Assembly: GCA_016744705.1 (NCBI GenBank)
Contig: JADGDU010000008.1
Coordinates: 1-64,000 of the forward strand
DNA length: 64,000 nucleotides
Direction: 5' to 3'
Source: Candidatus Krumholzibacteriia bacterium
GTDB taxonomy: Bacteria; Krumholzibacteriota; Krumholzibacteriia; LZORAL124-64-63
Below, piece after piece: positions 53,201-62,190 of this stretch. The notes beneath the pieces are model-generated. The model saw only the letters and a program-made list of their open reading frames with translations, did no database searches and had not been told where the DNA came from. The position numbers and the translations under genes were made by a program. Every line of letters begins with the position of its first letter. The first letter of the stretch is position 1.

Positions 53201-53323
53201 CCGGGACGGATTGTCTGGAGTGGGAAAGAACAATCCGGTGGTCAGGCGGCTTCCGGTGTTTACTTCTACGAGTTGCGTTTCGGTGATGAGCTCCTGACTG
53301 AAAAAATGATGCTTCTAAAATAA
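50297..53323 (+). CDS. Large secreted protein with FlgD-like C-terminal tail
   Basis: 1008 residues from ATG 50297, preceded by GAGGGGGAAAAC; a signal peptide follows (MSSRIAWLVALVLLSLSASSLLA). The body is beta-rich with many Trp, Tyr, Gly and Asp residues and no enzyme motif I can name. It includes two jelly-roll-like segments with DDFEDGTLGSW-type sequence and, around residues 700-900, a region discussing no known catalytic residues. The last 85 residues start SYPNPFNPSTTISF and end EKMMLLK, a sorting or anchoring tail. This architecture is frequent in FCB-group exported proteins of unknown role. A strong terminator follows. Confidence 0.8.
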   Translation: MSSRIAWLVALVLLSLSASSLLAARPDLQLSDGPVTPVPSSPVLTSRVEADTLLLMGPWGSGAPFNGQFQNQTGQPHWNAWTHRDLTIPEEANHWQAHNYNAAGLAGHGADNLAAWCGSLDYPSCYLNDEPGGYGNYWNDALVWTAEVADPSVASVVSMEAWLNLDTEPGYDYLSLLLRTTEGPHSFTTVAAYDGLLTNEHLSWEIEIPAGEYFGPEGNLVELRLVFTSDSLYSDEDCLHATAGPCQIDDITVSLNNGNFSTFDDFEDGTLGSWVAVDALGSGDFSQLRKNLTDVDGCRVNSSSQVCFIDDGVVVPGTGGTFCVDWCYGPGGYIVNWSGGLVPNSFIENAVISPVIPWPENHDGGLLDFDVYVHETLASDSPAILYTWQVRSTSDPDPAAIVDAFWGSDNFYYYGGPEYRRHSEDLIGLIEPGATFVQVEFTVLDYHLWGWDWAPNGTPAPYFDNVRISAVDPYGPNIVVRQDYLANDSFPESGVLDPENLASNNVRFDSGHYDDSALDALSATIVKQGEGTELGVQALHYRLIPNAVFDPVRTSGWPNRGSVPGTSNGNDSYSYDLPDSGFFYPGDVIHYYFTASQETPHGVESVMVPADTSGFSQNPWGTHSNPPGICAYDELFSVRALPSMDPYGYHPPILVWDDSGDPRFTASLRHDVNQSQAFADHGGMDLYRRLNPGNDSNFSRVATAEILAGYQAVFYFSGSHQWRVLGHSGDAGQDDLELLTQWLEDNPNRGLFLTGDHVLEMLDFTPAGEHILNDYLGATFVDEDIFPLIQNSTRPTILKMEGAPYLSSNIDQWYVPGYCPDSRTINAVQALEGAVRLAEFANPMGQGGVYPYAAMLANEGPSQSLCFSMPYDLRRIQHLPGWDGGGVSLRSRILGSVASSFNGMGFPWVDMTPAPDRLVLSASSYPNPFNPSTTISFNLPYSGHLNLKIFNIRGELVQTLADEPHEAGPGRIVWSGKEQSGGQAASGVYFYELRFGDELLTEKMMLLK

Positions 53324-53339
53324 GAGATATTCTCCATGG

Positions 53340-53374
53340 CTCCTCCCTGGTTTTTACAGGGAGGAGTTTTTTTT
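53340..53374 (+). terminator. Intrinsic terminator
   Basis: CTCCTCCCTG (53340-53349) and CAGGGAGGAG (53357-53366) form a perfect 10-base stem, followed by eight T residues (53367-53374). It isolates the large secreted-protein gene from the stress operon downstream. Confidence 0.92.
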
Positions 53375-53476
53375 GAAATTCCCCGAAGGTTTTTCAACCT
53401 CCCTGCGTTTAGTGGTCTGAAGAGGGCAATTGAAAACAGATAAAACCAAGGCCACTGGCCAACCTGGAGGAAAGCA

Positions 53477-54049
53477 ATGAAGAACCTCAACAACAACCAA
53501 ATGCGCGTGCTGGCAACCGCCGGCGTTCTCGTCATCATTCTTACAAGCGTGGGCTTAGCCACAGCTGGCGGGCCTCGCAAGGGTCGGTCCTGTGGGGAAG
53601 ACGGATTTGGTCCCGGACATCGTATGGAAATGCTTGCCAAGCGGCTGGATCTCAGCGAAGACCAACAGGCAGCCATCCAAAAAATCCATGAAAAAAGCCG
53701 CGAAGTCGGCCAGGAAAAACAAAAGGATTTGATGCGCCTGCGCAACGAGATGGAAGGCGAGATGCTGAAAGACAGTCCTTCGGAAAAAACGGTCTTGAGC
53801 ATCAACAGTAAAATTGGGACCCTGAAAACTGAAATGAAGGCCCAGCGCCTGAAGACCCGCCTCGCCGTCAGAGAAGAATTGACAGCCGAGCAACGGGATA
53901 AGATGCTCACCATGCATGGTAAGGATGGCAAGGGTGGCCGGGGCCGAGGCGATAGTTGTGAAGGACCCGGAAACAAGGGACGTCACGGTTGTAACAAAGG
54001 TCAGGGCAAAGGCCCTCGCAATAATTCCCAAGAATGCACCCAAAAGTAG
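53477..54049 (+). CDS. Spy/CpxP-like periplasmic LTxxQ protein
   Basis: 190 residues with an N-terminal signal peptide or anchor (VLATAGVLVIILTSVGLATA). Two LTxxQ-type repeats, LDLSEDQQ (near 57) and EELTAEQR (near 135), within a long helical region define the Spy/CpxP family of periplasmic chaperones and stress sensors. A Gly/Lys/Arg/Cys-rich tail with three Cys follows, which might bind metal. GGAGG precedes the ATG. It is the first gene of a four-gene set with an ECF sigma factor, its anti-sigma and a second LTxxQ-like protein, so it is probably both regulator and output of the envelope response. Confidence 0.85.
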   Translation: MKNLNNNQMRVLATAGVLVIILTSVGLATAGGPRKGRSCGEDGFGPGHRMEMLAKRLDLSEDQQAAIQKIHEKSREVGQEKQKDLMRLRNEMEGEMLKDSPSEKTVLSINSKIGTLKTEMKAQRLKTRLAVREELTAEQRDKMLTMHGKDGKGGRGRGDSCEGPGNKGRHGCNKGQGKGPRNNSQECTQK

Positions 54050-54076
54050 TCGGCCAGTGAACGAGGGTGACAGACT

Positions 54077-54637
54077 GTGTCAAACAACACCAACGATGAC
54101 GCCCTCATGGCTGCTGTGGCAAGGGGAGAGGAGACGGCCTTCCGTCTCCTCGTCCAGCGTTGGGAACGTGAGGTTCGGGCTTTCCTCATCCACATGCTTT
54201 CGTCGGTGGAAGAGGCTGAAGATCTTACTCAGGACACTTTTGTTCAGGTCTTTCGCAAAGCGGGCAAATACCAGGGCGAAGGCAAATTTCAAAGTTGGCT
54301 TTTCCGCATCGCAGGCAACCTGGCCCGCAGCAAGTTGCGGCGCCGAAAAATTCTGAGTTGGGTGAGTTTCAACCCGGATGTGCATGATCAAGCTGGACAG
54401 GGCGATGATCCGGCTACGGCCCTGGTGAAGAAGAATGAGGCCAGGATGGTGCATTCCGCTTTGGCAGGATTACCGGAAAGGCAGCGAGAGGCTCTGGCTC
54501 TGCACCGGTTCCAGGGGTTGAAATACAAGGAAATTGCCGAGGTTATGGCCATTTCAGTGCCGGCAGTGGAATCATTAATCCAGCGGGCCATGGGACAAAT
54601 GCGAAGCACGTTGAGGGAAAAGGCGGACAAATCATGA
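54077..54637 (+). CDS. ECF-type RNA polymerase sigma factor
   Basis: 186 residues from GTG 54077. Region 2 is clear (FRLLVQRWEREVRAFLIHML...AEDLTQDTFVQVFRKAGKY) and region 4 is a helix-turn-helix (LPERQREALALHRFQGLKYKEIAEVMAISVPAVESLIQRAM). The gap between is short, as in group IV sigma factors. The next gene starts four bases before its end and encodes a zinc-type anti-sigma factor. It should direct transcription of this operon and other envelope genes. Confidence 0.95.
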   Translation: MSNNTNDDALMAAVARGEETAFRLLVQRWEREVRAFLIHMLSSVEEAEDLTQDTFVQVFRKAGKYQGEGKFQSWLFRIAGNLARSKLRRRKILSWVSFNPDVHDQAGQGDDPATALVKKNEARMVHSALAGLPERQREALALHRFQGLKYKEIAEVMAISVPAVESLIQRAMGQMRSTLREKADKS

Positions 54638-55110
54638 ACACCAACCACGAAACATTCCGGCTTCAGATCCAGGATTGGCTGTCGGGCCAGCTTGCAGCCG
54701 AAGCTGCCGACCAGTTCATGACCCATATGGCCGAGTGCCCTGATTGCGCCACATTGGCGGAATCCGAAAAAGAATTGTGGGAGATGTTGGGACAAGGTGA
54801 TGTGCGTGCAAGCGGCCCTGTTCCCAGTGTCTGGCCCACAGTCCGGGAGCGTACTTTTGGCTCCGGACAAAGTAGTGCCTGGTTCTTTGGTGGCAGACAA
54901 TTGGTGCGGGCTTCACTGGCTGCTTGCGCCGTGGTCACTGGCCTGATGGTCGGCGTCCTGGTGCCTGGCCTTTCTGCCACAGCCACTGCCGATGAAGGCA
55001 GCGGTGATTTATGGGTGAGCGAAGCCTCCTGGTTGGACGATTCGGCCACCGACGGATTGGCTGGCATTTGGCTGGACCCCGGCTTGGAAGATGAAGGTGA
55101 TGGCTCATGA
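54634..55110 (+). CDS. Anti-sigma factor with zinc finger (zf-HC2)
   Basis: 158 residues. The N-terminal ASD-type motif HMAECPDC (H-x3-C-x2-C, residues 31-38) binds zinc and clamps the sigma factor. One transmembrane helix (about 93-115, LAACAVVTGLMVGVLV) places the rest in the periplasm, an acidic Trp-containing segment that could meet the sensor encoded next. ATGA overlap with the sigma gene means translational coupling. The periplasmic part is short for RseA-like factors. Confidence 0.88.
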   Translation: MNTNHETFRLQIQDWLSGQLAAEAADQFMTHMAECPDCATLAESEKELWEMLGQGDVRASGPVPSVWPTVRERTFGSGQSSAWFFGGRQLVRASLAACAVVTGLMVGVLVPGLSATATADEGSGDLWVSEASWLDDSATDGLAGIWLDPGLEDEGDGS

Positions 55111-55697
55111 AGAAGATTCTGATTCTGGTGTTGTTGGTCTCCTTGGGATTGAATGTTGGTCTTGGGGTGAGGCTCTGGAAAGGGCACAGTGTTTTTCCGC
55201 ATTCCGGCCGGAGTTTGGATCGACATGGTTCTGCGAAAATCACGGAAGGAAGCTCCCGGGGCGGGCGACACGGTTCCGGCGGGGGACGCGACGGGAAATT
55301 CTGGCGCAGTGTCATGGATCGCCGGTTGGCTCATGTGGTTGACGAACTCAAGCTCACTGAAGAGCAGGCTGTGGCCTTCAAAAAAGCCCACCAGGACGCA
55401 TCCGTAGAATTTCTAGCCCAACGGGTGAAAGTCCAGGAAGCCCGCCGCCAGCTCATGGAGGGGGCCTCAGCTCCTGGTTTCGGCGTAGAGGCCTTACGGC
55501 ATTTGATTGCCGATGTGGGCCGCCAACAGGTCAAATTGGACTCTATGGTCACCGAAACCATGCTCCAGGAAATGGAAATCCTGGATGAGGATCAACGGCG
55601 CCAATACATGCGCATCCTGCCCATCAACCGGTTTGGAAGCAGTGGGACAGGGGCTGGACTCGGGGCGGAGCGTGGATCCGGCCACCGCAGGCATTGA
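55107..55697 (+). CDS. Periplasmic metal-resistance/LTxxQ-type sensor protein
   Basis: 196 residues, start overlapping the anti-sigma stop (ATGA). An N-terminal helix anchors it (KILILVLLVSLGLNVGLGV). The periplasmic part is a helical hairpin with LKLTEEQAVAFKKAHQDA and AEFLAQRVKVQEARRQLM-like sequence, as in the heavy-metal resistance CnrX/Spy-related family. With the sigma and anti-sigma it forms a set like CnrYXH, where the X protein senses metal or envelope damage and passes the signal to the anti-sigma. The metal, if any, is unknown. Confidence 0.8.
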   Translation: MKKILILVLLVSLGLNVGLGVRLWKGHSVFPHSGRSLDRHGSAKITEGSSRGGRHGSGGGRDGKFWRSVMDRRLAHVVDELKLTEEQAVAFKKAHQDASVEFLAQRVKVQEARRQLMEGASAPGFGVEALRHLIADVGRQQVKLDSMVTETMLQEMEILDEDQRRQYMRILPINRFGSSGTGAGLGAERGSGHRRH

Positions 55698-55944
55698 CCA
55701 ATCACGAGCCACCCCCTTTTACCTATATGGGGCGCTCTGGCGGCAGTCTAAATAATCAAGTTGACAGCCCAGCAGCCCATTTCTTATTTATTACAGGCAA
55801 ACCGGCGACTTTTCGTTGGTAGTATTTCGTTCCGGGCGCTCCTGGCGTTCCAGCTGTCCCCACATCTTTTCCGGATTTGGTTCTACGGGACTCTCATTCG
55901 GTATTCGGCTATCCTTGCCGCCCATTCCCTAGGGGGATTCTTAA

Positions 55945-57165
55945 ATGAACAAATCGCGTTTCATTCTGTTGGCCAGTCTGTTGGTTTTGCTGGGATTGGC
56001 TGGTTGTCGTTCAGCGCATACAACCAGTGCCATTCTCTACATTGATGAGCAGAATTACGATAAGGCTGTCCACGTGATCCACGAGGGATTCCAGTATCGA
56101 GATGATGAACCAGATGCCTATTATTATCTGGGAGAAGCCTACAGTCATTTGGCCGAAGAGGGCGTTGAAAAAGACGATTTCCCCGGAGCCAAGAAAAACT
56201 ATTCCCTAGCTTATGAAGCATACCAGAAAGCCGTGGCCCTGGATCCTGCGGAATGGTCCAAGGAAGTCAGCAACTCTCTGACCTACAATTACGGAAACCT
56301 GCTGCGGCAGGCTGCCCTGGATTGGGACGAGAACTTCTTTGAGCAGGCCGAAGGGCACCTCCGGTTGGCTTATGCCGCTCTGCCCGATAGCCTGACTCCC
56401 ATCAAAAGCATCGCCCGCATGAAAATGCAGATGGCCAATGCTGATACCATTCCTGAAGAAGCTACTGCCAAACGGAATGAAGCTTTGGAACTCTTAAACC
56501 AGGCTCTGGTCGAGAATCCCGATGCTTATAGCTTGAACTTGGACAAAGCCAACGTGCTGGACCAGCTCGATCGTGACATTGAGGCTCGGGCCATTTACGA
56601 AGAGCTCCTGACAGATCATGGTGATGACACCTCTCTGTTGAGAGATATGGCCTCCCTGTCTCTGGATGAAGGCAGCTATGCCCGCGCTGCAGATTTCTAT
56701 GTGCGCGTGGTAGACTTGAATGAGGCTGACACCGATCCTCTCAACGATGACGACAACAAGGCCATGCTTATGTCAGCTGGCAGCTGGTACGCCCTCAGGT
56801 CCGTGGGGCGCTACGACGATGCCATCACTTCCCTGGAACGGGCTGCAGAGCTGGATATGTTCCTGAATGAAAAGACCATGCTGGCTCGCACCAAGACATA
56901 CTACAAGTATGGAATGAAGCTTAAAGGTGATGCCGCTGCTGAGATGGATGAAATCCTTAAAGCCGACCTGACGGCTCGCAGCATGGAAAAACTGAATCGT
57001 TCCGTGGAAATTGGCATTGCAATGACCAATAATTTCACGTTCAATGCCGATGGTTTCCTTGCTTTGAGTATGGCCCAGGTAGAAATCGGCGAGTTCGAAG
57101 CTTCCGAGGCTAACTATAAAACTTATAATGAGTTGTCGGAACAACCAGATGCTGGAAGTTTCTAG
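55945..57165 (+). CDS. TPR-repeat lipoprotein
   Basis: 406 residues. A lipobox (LGLAGC) ends the signal peptide at Cys 21. Tetratricopeptide repeats fill the rest: AILYIDEQNYDKAVHVIHEG, DAYYYLGEAYSHLAEE, EAYQKAVALDPAEW and others, giving a helical scaffold in the periplasm. GGGGGA precedes the ATG. No partner domain is fused. The 245 bases before it show no other gene, only A/T-rich sequence after the sensor gene. Rho follows after 270 bases, so the gene is probably a separate unit. Confidence 0.85.
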   Translation: MNKSRFILLASLLVLLGLAGCRSAHTTSAILYIDEQNYDKAVHVIHEGFQYRDDEPDAYYYLGEAYSHLAEEGVEKDDFPGAKKNYSLAYEAYQKAVALDPAEWSKEVSNSLTYNYGNLLRQAALDWDENFFEQAEGHLRLAYAALPDSLTPIKSIARMKMQMANADTIPEEATAKRNEALELLNQALVENPDAYSLNLDKANVLDQLDRDIEARAIYEELLTDHGDDTSLLRDMASLSLDEGSYARAADFYVRVVDLNEADTDPLNDDDNKAMLMSAGSWYALRSVGRYDDAITSLERAAELDMFLNEKTMLARTKTYYKYGMKLKGDAAAEMDEILKADLTARSMEKLNRSVEIGIAMTNNFTFNADGFLALSMAQVEIGEFEASEANYKTYNELSEQPDAGSF

Positions 57166-57436
57166 GCAACTGTTTGTGGAATCTGATATTCATGGGGCCC
57201 CTTCCTTGAGGATTGGGGCCTATGAAGAAAACTTTTGGTTCCCATCCCTGTGTTCAATGTGCTAGAATTCACTCATACTTTGAGATATAGTCCCGAAGTA
57301 CTCCAAGGAAAAGACACACCTTAATAGAAATTCCATTAGTTATTACGCCATCGGTCAACCGGCCGTCTGTGGTGTGTTTGTCAGGAAACTCAATTCCACC
57401 AACCCTTACCCAAACATTTCAGGTTCTAGGAGCAAA

Positions 57437-58684
57437 ATGGATATCAAGATACTGCAGGAAATGAACATCCACGAGCTGGTTGAAGTGGCTCGCGGCATGA
57501 ACATTGATGCGGTCAGCACACTCCGTAAGTCCGAACTCATTTTCAAGATTCTTGAGGGACAGACGGAGAAAAATGGACTGATCTATGCCGAAGGCGTACT
57601 CCAGATCCTGGCCGAAGGTTATGGCTTCCTGCGAGCAGCCAAGTACAATTACCTGCCCGGTCCTGATGATATCTACCTTTCTCCTTCCCAGATAAAGAAA
57701 TTTGCACTCAAAACGGGCGATACAGTGGCCGGTCAAGTGCGTCCTCCCAAAGACAACGAGCGATACTTCGCCCTGTTGAAGGTGGAGTCGGTCAATTACC
57801 GGGACCCTCAGGCGGCCAAGAAGGTCACTCTCTTCGACAACCTGACTCCCCTGTATCCCGAAGAGCTTCTGAACCTTGAGTTCGAGCCCAAAGACCTGAC
57901 CACCCGCCTGATCAACCTGATGTCACCCATTGGCAAGGGCCAGCGTGGTCTCATCGTATCGCCTCCGCGGGCGGGTAAAACGGTCATCTTGCAGAAAATT
58001 GCCAACTCAATTTCCAAAAATCATCCCGAAGTGCACCTCATCGTCCTGCTCATTGATGAGAGGCCCGAGGAAGTGACCGATATGGCCCGATCCGTGGACG
58101 GCGAAGTGGTTAGCTCCACCTTCGACGAACCCGCCGAGCGCCACGTACAGGTGGCCAATATGGTGCTGGCCAAGAGCCGGCGTCTGGTGGAGAACGGCCT
58201 CGATGTAGTCATCCTGCTGGATTCCATCACCCGCCTGGCAAGGGCCCACAACGCCGTGGTGCCTCACTCGGGGAAAATTCTCTCCGGTGGTGTCGACTCC
58301 AACGCCCTGCAAAAGCCCAAACGCTTCTTCGGAGCGGCTCGGAATATTGAGTCTGGCGGATCGTTGACCATCATCGCCACAGCCCTCGTGGAGACGGGTA
58401 GCCGCATGGATGAGGTCATTTTTGAAGAGTTCAAGGGTACTGGTAATATGGAAATGGTTCTCGATCGGAAGATCGCTGATCGCCGTGTATACCCTGCCAT
58501 GGACATTTTCAAGTCCGGAACGCGTAAAGAAGATTTGCTCATTGCACCCAAGGATTTGGCCAAAATCTGGGTTTTGCGCAAGTACTTGAACGATTACAAC
58601 CCAACCGAGGCCATGGAATTTCTCATCGATAAGCTGAGTAAAACCAAAAGTAACGAGCAGTTCCTGGGGGCAATGAATACTTGA
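57437..58684 (+). CDS. rho: Transcription termination factor Rho
   Basis: 415 residues, an RNA-dependent hexameric ATPase that ends transcription. ATG 57437 has TAGGAGC just upstream; the frame from 57374 adds an unrelated leader. The N-terminal Rho_N helices ([15 protein letters not shown]), the RNA-binding OLD-fold ([30 protein letters not shown]) and the motor domain with P-loop SPPRAGKT (near 175-182) and the catalytic [10 protein letters not shown] are all intact. No large insertion is present, unlike Rho of some Bacteroidota and actinobacteria. It heads the translation and cell-wall cluster. Confidence 0.97.
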   Translation: MDIKILQEMNIHELVEVARGMNIDAVSTLRKSELIFKILEGQTEKNGLIYAEGVLQILAEGYGFLRAAKYNYLPGPDDIYLSPSQIKKFALKTGDTVAGQVRPPKDNERYFALLKVESVNYRDPQAAKKVTLFDNLTPLYPEELLNLEFEPKDLTTRLINLMSPIGKGQRGLIVSPPRAGKTVILQKIANSISKNHPEVHLIVLLIDERPEEVTDMARSVDGEVVSSTFDEPAERHVQVANMVLAKSRRLVENGLDVVILLDSITRLARAHNAVVPHSGKILSGGVDSNALQKPKRFFGAARNIESGGSLTIIATALVETGSRMDEVIFEEFKGTGNMEMVLDRKIADRRVYPAMDIFKSGTRKEDLLIAPKDLAKIWVLRKYLNDYNPTEAMEFLIDKLSKTKSNEQFLGAMNT

Positions 58685-58843
58685 TTTCAGGCACTGAAAA
58701 GTGTTTGAATGTCAGGAAACAATACATAATGTGCATTTTGCTGGGGATTTTGATGAAAAATATCCTTGCCATATTGCCCATTCCCTATTTCTTTTTGCCC
58801 TCAACCTGTGCTAATAGATCCAGGCTAAAAAGGTGCTAGAATA

Positions 58844-59059
58844 ATGAAACAGAATATTCATCCGAAATATGTCGACTGCACAATCACCTGTCTTTGTGGC
58901 AATGTGATTAACACCCGGTCGACCAAAGACAAGCTGAACGTTGAAATCTGCTCCAACTGCCATCCCTTCTTTACGGGCCAGCAGAAGATCGTCGATACCG
59001 CCGGTCGTGTGGAACGCTTCCGCAAACGGTATGCGGACGCCAACTACTCTAAAAAGTAG
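58844..59059 (+). CDS. rpmE: Ribosomal protein L31 (zinc-binding form)
   Basis: 71 residues. The Cys set C12, C16, C18 and C36/C39 ([13 protein letters not shown]) marks the zinc-containing C+ form of L31. HPKY at the start and the conserved [14 protein letters not shown] end are typical. A weak hairpin follows at 59108-59146. The position after rho is conserved in many bacteria. Confidence 0.97.
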   Translation: MKQNIHPKYVDCTITCLCGNVINTRSTKDKLNVEICSNCHPFFTGQQKIVDTAGRVERFRKRYADANYSKK

Positions 59060-59107
59060 AACAGTTTTCAATAGTGGTTTCGTCGGCTTAGTTCGGCATC
59101 AGAGCCC

Positions 59108-59146
59108 AAAGAGGGTGCTGGGTGATTGTCCCGGCACCCTCTCTTT
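59108..59146 (+). terminator. Probable terminator after rpmE
   Basis: AAAGAGGGTGC (59108-59118) pairs with GCACCCTCTCTTT (59134-59146) with one bulge; a short inner GGG/CCC stem extends it. The following T-run is weak, so termination may be partial and allow read-through into the next genes. Confidence 0.6.
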
Positions 59147-59184
59147 GATACCTTGAACATGAGATTTACCAATAGGAGCAATGC

Positions 59185-60222
59185 ATGAGCGAATCCCTAC
59201 AAACTCCCGATAGCCAGGCTGGCCCGGCTCCGGTGGAGGCAACCGAAGCCCGCAGCATGGATTTGGCTGTGGGGGGGCAGGCCCTCATCGAAGGGGTCAT
59301 GATGCGCAGCCCTTCTTATATGGCCATGGCCGTGCGCACCCCCGATGGGCGTATCGTGGTGCGGAAAAAGATTTTCAGCAGCATCATGAAGAAACTTCCC
59401 TTTTTGAATATTCCCGTGTTGCGCGGGGGCATTCATCTGATCGAATCCATGGGACTGGGCATTGATGCCCTGATGTTCTCGGCAGACCAAGCCACCAGCG
59501 AGGACCGCATCGATTCCCAGAAGACCAGCCTCAAAGACACCCTGATGATGTGGGGCACCGTGGCGCTTTCTTTCGCCATGAGCCTGGGCTTGTTCTTTTA
59601 CATCCCCATTCTGCTGACGGATCTGGTTGTGGGGGAAGATGCCGGCAGCCTGGTTTGGAATGTGGTCGATGGCATTATCCGTGTGCTTATGTTTGTGCTT
59701 TACCTGCTGGCTGTTAGCAAACTGCCAGATATGGCCCGGGTCTTCGAATATCACGGCGCCGAACACAAAAGCATCCACGCCTTTGAAAATGGCAAGAGCC
59801 TGGATGCTGATGGCGCCCGGCCTTACACCACTTTGCATCCCCGTTGTGGAACCAGCTTTCTGTTCTTCGTCATGCTGATATCCATTCTGGTTTTTGCTCT
59901 GGTGGGACGGCCGGAAGATATTGTTGACCGTCTGCAACGCATCGCCTTTGTGCCGGTCATTGGCGGACTGGCCTACGAAGCCATCAAACTTTCGGGCAAG
60001 TACGCCAAACTATGGTTTTTAAAACCCGTGATCCTGCCAGGTTTGTTGCTGCAAAAAATTACCACCAGCGAACCCGATGACGAACAATTGACCGTGAGCA
60101 TGGCGGCCCTGCGGGCTGTGCTTACTCCCGAAGCTGATGACTTCAAAGAGCGTGTCTATTATGATATGCCCGAAAACAATATTGAAACGGGATCCGAGAC
60201 TACTGAGGGAGAAGCTTCGTGA
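59185..60222 (+). CDS. DUF1385 membrane protein (YqhQ-like)
   Basis: 345 residues. The start [16 protein letters not shown] (27-42) is the family signature, followed by [13 protein letters not shown], four to five membrane helices and the conserved [14 protein letters not shown] and [10 protein letters not shown] motifs, with many His and Cys residues that could bind metal. Function is unknown, but the gene is almost always found beside rpmE and prfA, as here. AGGAGC precedes the ATG. The next gene starts within its stop (GTGA overlap). Confidence 0.93.
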   Translation: MSESLQTPDSQAGPAPVEATEARSMDLAVGGQALIEGVMMRSPSYMAMAVRTPDGRIVVRKKIFSSIMKKLPFLNIPVLRGGIHLIESMGLGIDALMFSADQATSEDRIDSQKTSLKDTLMMWGTVALSFAMSLGLFFYIPILLTDLVVGEDAGSLVWNVVDGIIRVLMFVLYLLAVSKLPDMARVFEYHGAEHKSIHAFENGKSLDADGARPYTTLHPRCGTSFLFFVMLISILVFALVGRPEDIVDRLQRIAFVPVIGGLAYEAIKLSGKYAKLWFLKPVILPGLLLQKITTSEPDDEQLTVSMAALRAVLTPEADDFKERVYYDMPENNIETGSETTEGEAS

Positions 60223-61292
60223 AGGACAATGTTCTGACACTGCGCAAGCGTTATGAAGAACTGAGTGACGAGCTGTCGCAGCCCGGAGCTCTGGATGATC
60301 AAAACGCCTATCGCAAGCTGACCCGGGAGCACTCCCGTGTGGGCAAGCATCTGGCCATTGGTGAGAAATGGTTGACTCTTATTGAGCAAATTTCCGACAA
60401 CAAGGAATTGCTGCATGCAGAATCTGATCCGGAAATGCAGGAGATGATTCGGGAAGAGTTGGCTGAATTGGAGCCCGCGGCCGTGGCTGCTGAGGGGGAA
60501 CTGGAAACCGCTCTTCTGCCCCATGATCCCAATGATGACCGCGATGCCATTCTGGAGATTCGCGCCGGAACCGGTGGCGATGAAGCGGCTCTCTTTGCTG
60601 AAGAAGTATCCCGCATGTATTTGCGTTATGCAGAAAAACGCGGCTGGAAAACCGAATTGATCGATGTGACCGAAGGCACTGCCGGCGGCTACAAGGAAGT
60701 GGCGTACGCGGTCAAAGGCGAAGGTGCTTTCGGGATCCTTCGTTGGGAGAGCGGAGTGCATCGGGTCCAGCGCGTGCCGGCCACTGAAAGCCAGGGCAGG
60801 GTGCATACTTCGGCGGTGACAGTGGCGGCGTTGCCTGAGGCTGAAGAGGTGGATATTGAAATTCGCACCGACGAAATCCGCATCGATGTTTACCGTGCCC
60901 AGGGCCCCGGTGGCCAGTCGGTGAACACCACTGATAGCGCCGTGCGCATCACTCACATTCCCACAGGCGTGGTGGTGCAGTGCCAGGATGAAAAAAGCCA
61001 GCACAAGAACAAGGCCAAAGCTTTGGGTGTGTTGCGTTCCCGACTGCTGGAGAAGGCCATCATGGAGCATGAGGCCAAAATTTCCGCTGAGCGTAAAAGC
61101 CAGGTGGGTACCGGCGATCGCAGCGCTAAAATTCGCACCTACAACTTTCCTCAGGGCCGCCTGACAGACCACCGCATTGGCCTGACTCTCTATAGTTTGG
61201 CTGCGGTTATGGACGGAGAGCTTGATGATGTGGTGAACGCCATTCTGGCCCACCGCCGAGAAGAGGCCCTGGCCGTCACCCGTAACGGATGA
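60219..61292 (+). CDS. prfA: Peptide chain release factor 1
   Basis: 357 residues from GTG 60219, overlapping the preceding stop. It reads UAA and UAG stop codons: the tripeptide motif is PAT in RVPATES, and the catalytic GPGGQSVN loop (229-236, Gln 233) enters the peptidyl transferase centre. Length and domains match RF1. The glutamine is methylated by the enzyme encoded next, whose ATG overlaps this stop by four bases. Confidence 0.97.
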   Translation: MKDNVLTLRKRYEELSDELSQPGALDDQNAYRKLTREHSRVGKHLAIGEKWLTLIEQISDNKELLHAESDPEMQEMIREELAELEPAAVAAEGELETALLPHDPNDDRDAILEIRAGTGGDEAALFAEEVSRMYLRYAEKRGWKTELIDVTEGTAGGYKEVAYAVKGEGAFGILRWESGVHRVQRVPATESQGRVHTSAVTVAALPEAEEVDIEIRTDEIRIDVYRAQGPGGQSVNTTDSAVRITHIPTGVVVQCQDEKSQHKNKAKALGVLRSRLLEKAIMEHEAKISAERKSQVGTGDRSAKIRTYNFPQGRLTDHRIGLTLYSLAAVMDGELDDVVNAILAHRREEALAVTRNG

Positions 61293-62188
61293 CTAATTCC
61301 AAGGGCAACAAAACGGTGCGCGATCTGATCAAGGTCACCGCCGACTATTTTCAGGAGAAGGGCATGGAGTCGGCCCGCCTGAACGCCGAGCGCCTGCTGG
61401 GGGAAGTGCTGGGCATGTCCCGCATGGATCTCTTTCTCCAGGCTGACCGTCCCGTATTTGGGGAAGAACTGGACACCTACCGCAACCTGGTGCGCCGCCG
61501 AGCTGCCGGTGAACCTCTGCAGACCATCATCGGCATGACCGAATTTTACAGCCGGCCTTTCAGGGTGATGCCTGGTGTTTTCATTCCCCGACCCGAAACT
61601 GAACATCTGGTGGAAGCGGCGACCAAGCTGCTGGCCCCTGCTGACCATCGCCTGCTGGCGCCTGTCGCTCTGGAAGTGGGATGTGGTACCGGCATCGTCG
61701 GCATCAGTCTGGCTTGTGAAGTGCCCCAGTTGGTAGTGCATGCTTCGGATATCAATCCCGCAGCCATTGAATTGGCGGGCCGCAACGCGCGCTTGCTGGA
61801 AGTTGAATCCAGGGTCCACTTGCATCCGGGCAGCCGCTTCGAGCCCTTCCCGGACAGCCTGCGGGGCAAAGTTGATGTGCTGGTGAGCAACCCGCCATAT
61901 GTTCGCCGGGATGAAATCGACGGCTTGTCGGTGGAAGTGGCTGAGCATGATCCCCGGGAAGCCCTGGATGGCGGCAAGGACGGGCTGGTCTTTTACCGGG
62001 CTCTGGCCGCGGAAATGGGACGCTGGTTGCGTCCCGACGGGCACATCATTGTGGAAATTGGCGACGACCAGGCTGCGGATGTCTCTCAGATCTTTGAAGC
62101 ATCCGGTGGCCAGGAAATTGAAGTTATTAAAGATTACAGTGATCGGGACCGAGTTGTATCGGCCCGGTGGACGCCGCAGGGAGGCTGA
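61289..62188 (+). CDS. prmC: Release factor glutamine N5-methyltransferase
   Basis: 299 residues. A helical N-terminal domain binds the release factor; the SAM-binding motif [14 protein letters not shown] (near 130) and the catalytic NPPY (201-204) carry out N5 methylation of the GGQ glutamine of RF1 and RF2. The [12 protein letters not shown] segment is a family hallmark. The ATGA overlap with prfA supports co-translation of enzyme and substrate. Confidence 0.97.
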   Translation: MTNSKGNKTVRDLIKVTADYFQEKGMESARLNAERLLGEVLGMSRMDLFLQADRPVFGEELDTYRNLVRRRAAGEPLQTIIGMTEFYSRPFRVMPGVFIPRPETEHLVEAATKLLAPADHRLLAPVALEVGCGTGIVGISLACEVPQLVVHASDINPAAIELAGRNARLLEVESRVHLHPGSRFEPFPDSLRGKVDVLVSNPPYVRRDEIDGLSVEVAEHDPREALDGGKDGLVFYRALAAEMGRWLRPDGHIIVEIGDDQAADVSQIFEASGGQEIEVIKDYSDRDRVVSARWTPQGG

Positions 62189-62190
62189 GC

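Noticed and set aside
57166..57436. Leader structure or attenuator before rho
   Set aside because: Only a 6-base GGCCCC/GGGGCC stem near 57195 without a T-run; not enough for a feature.
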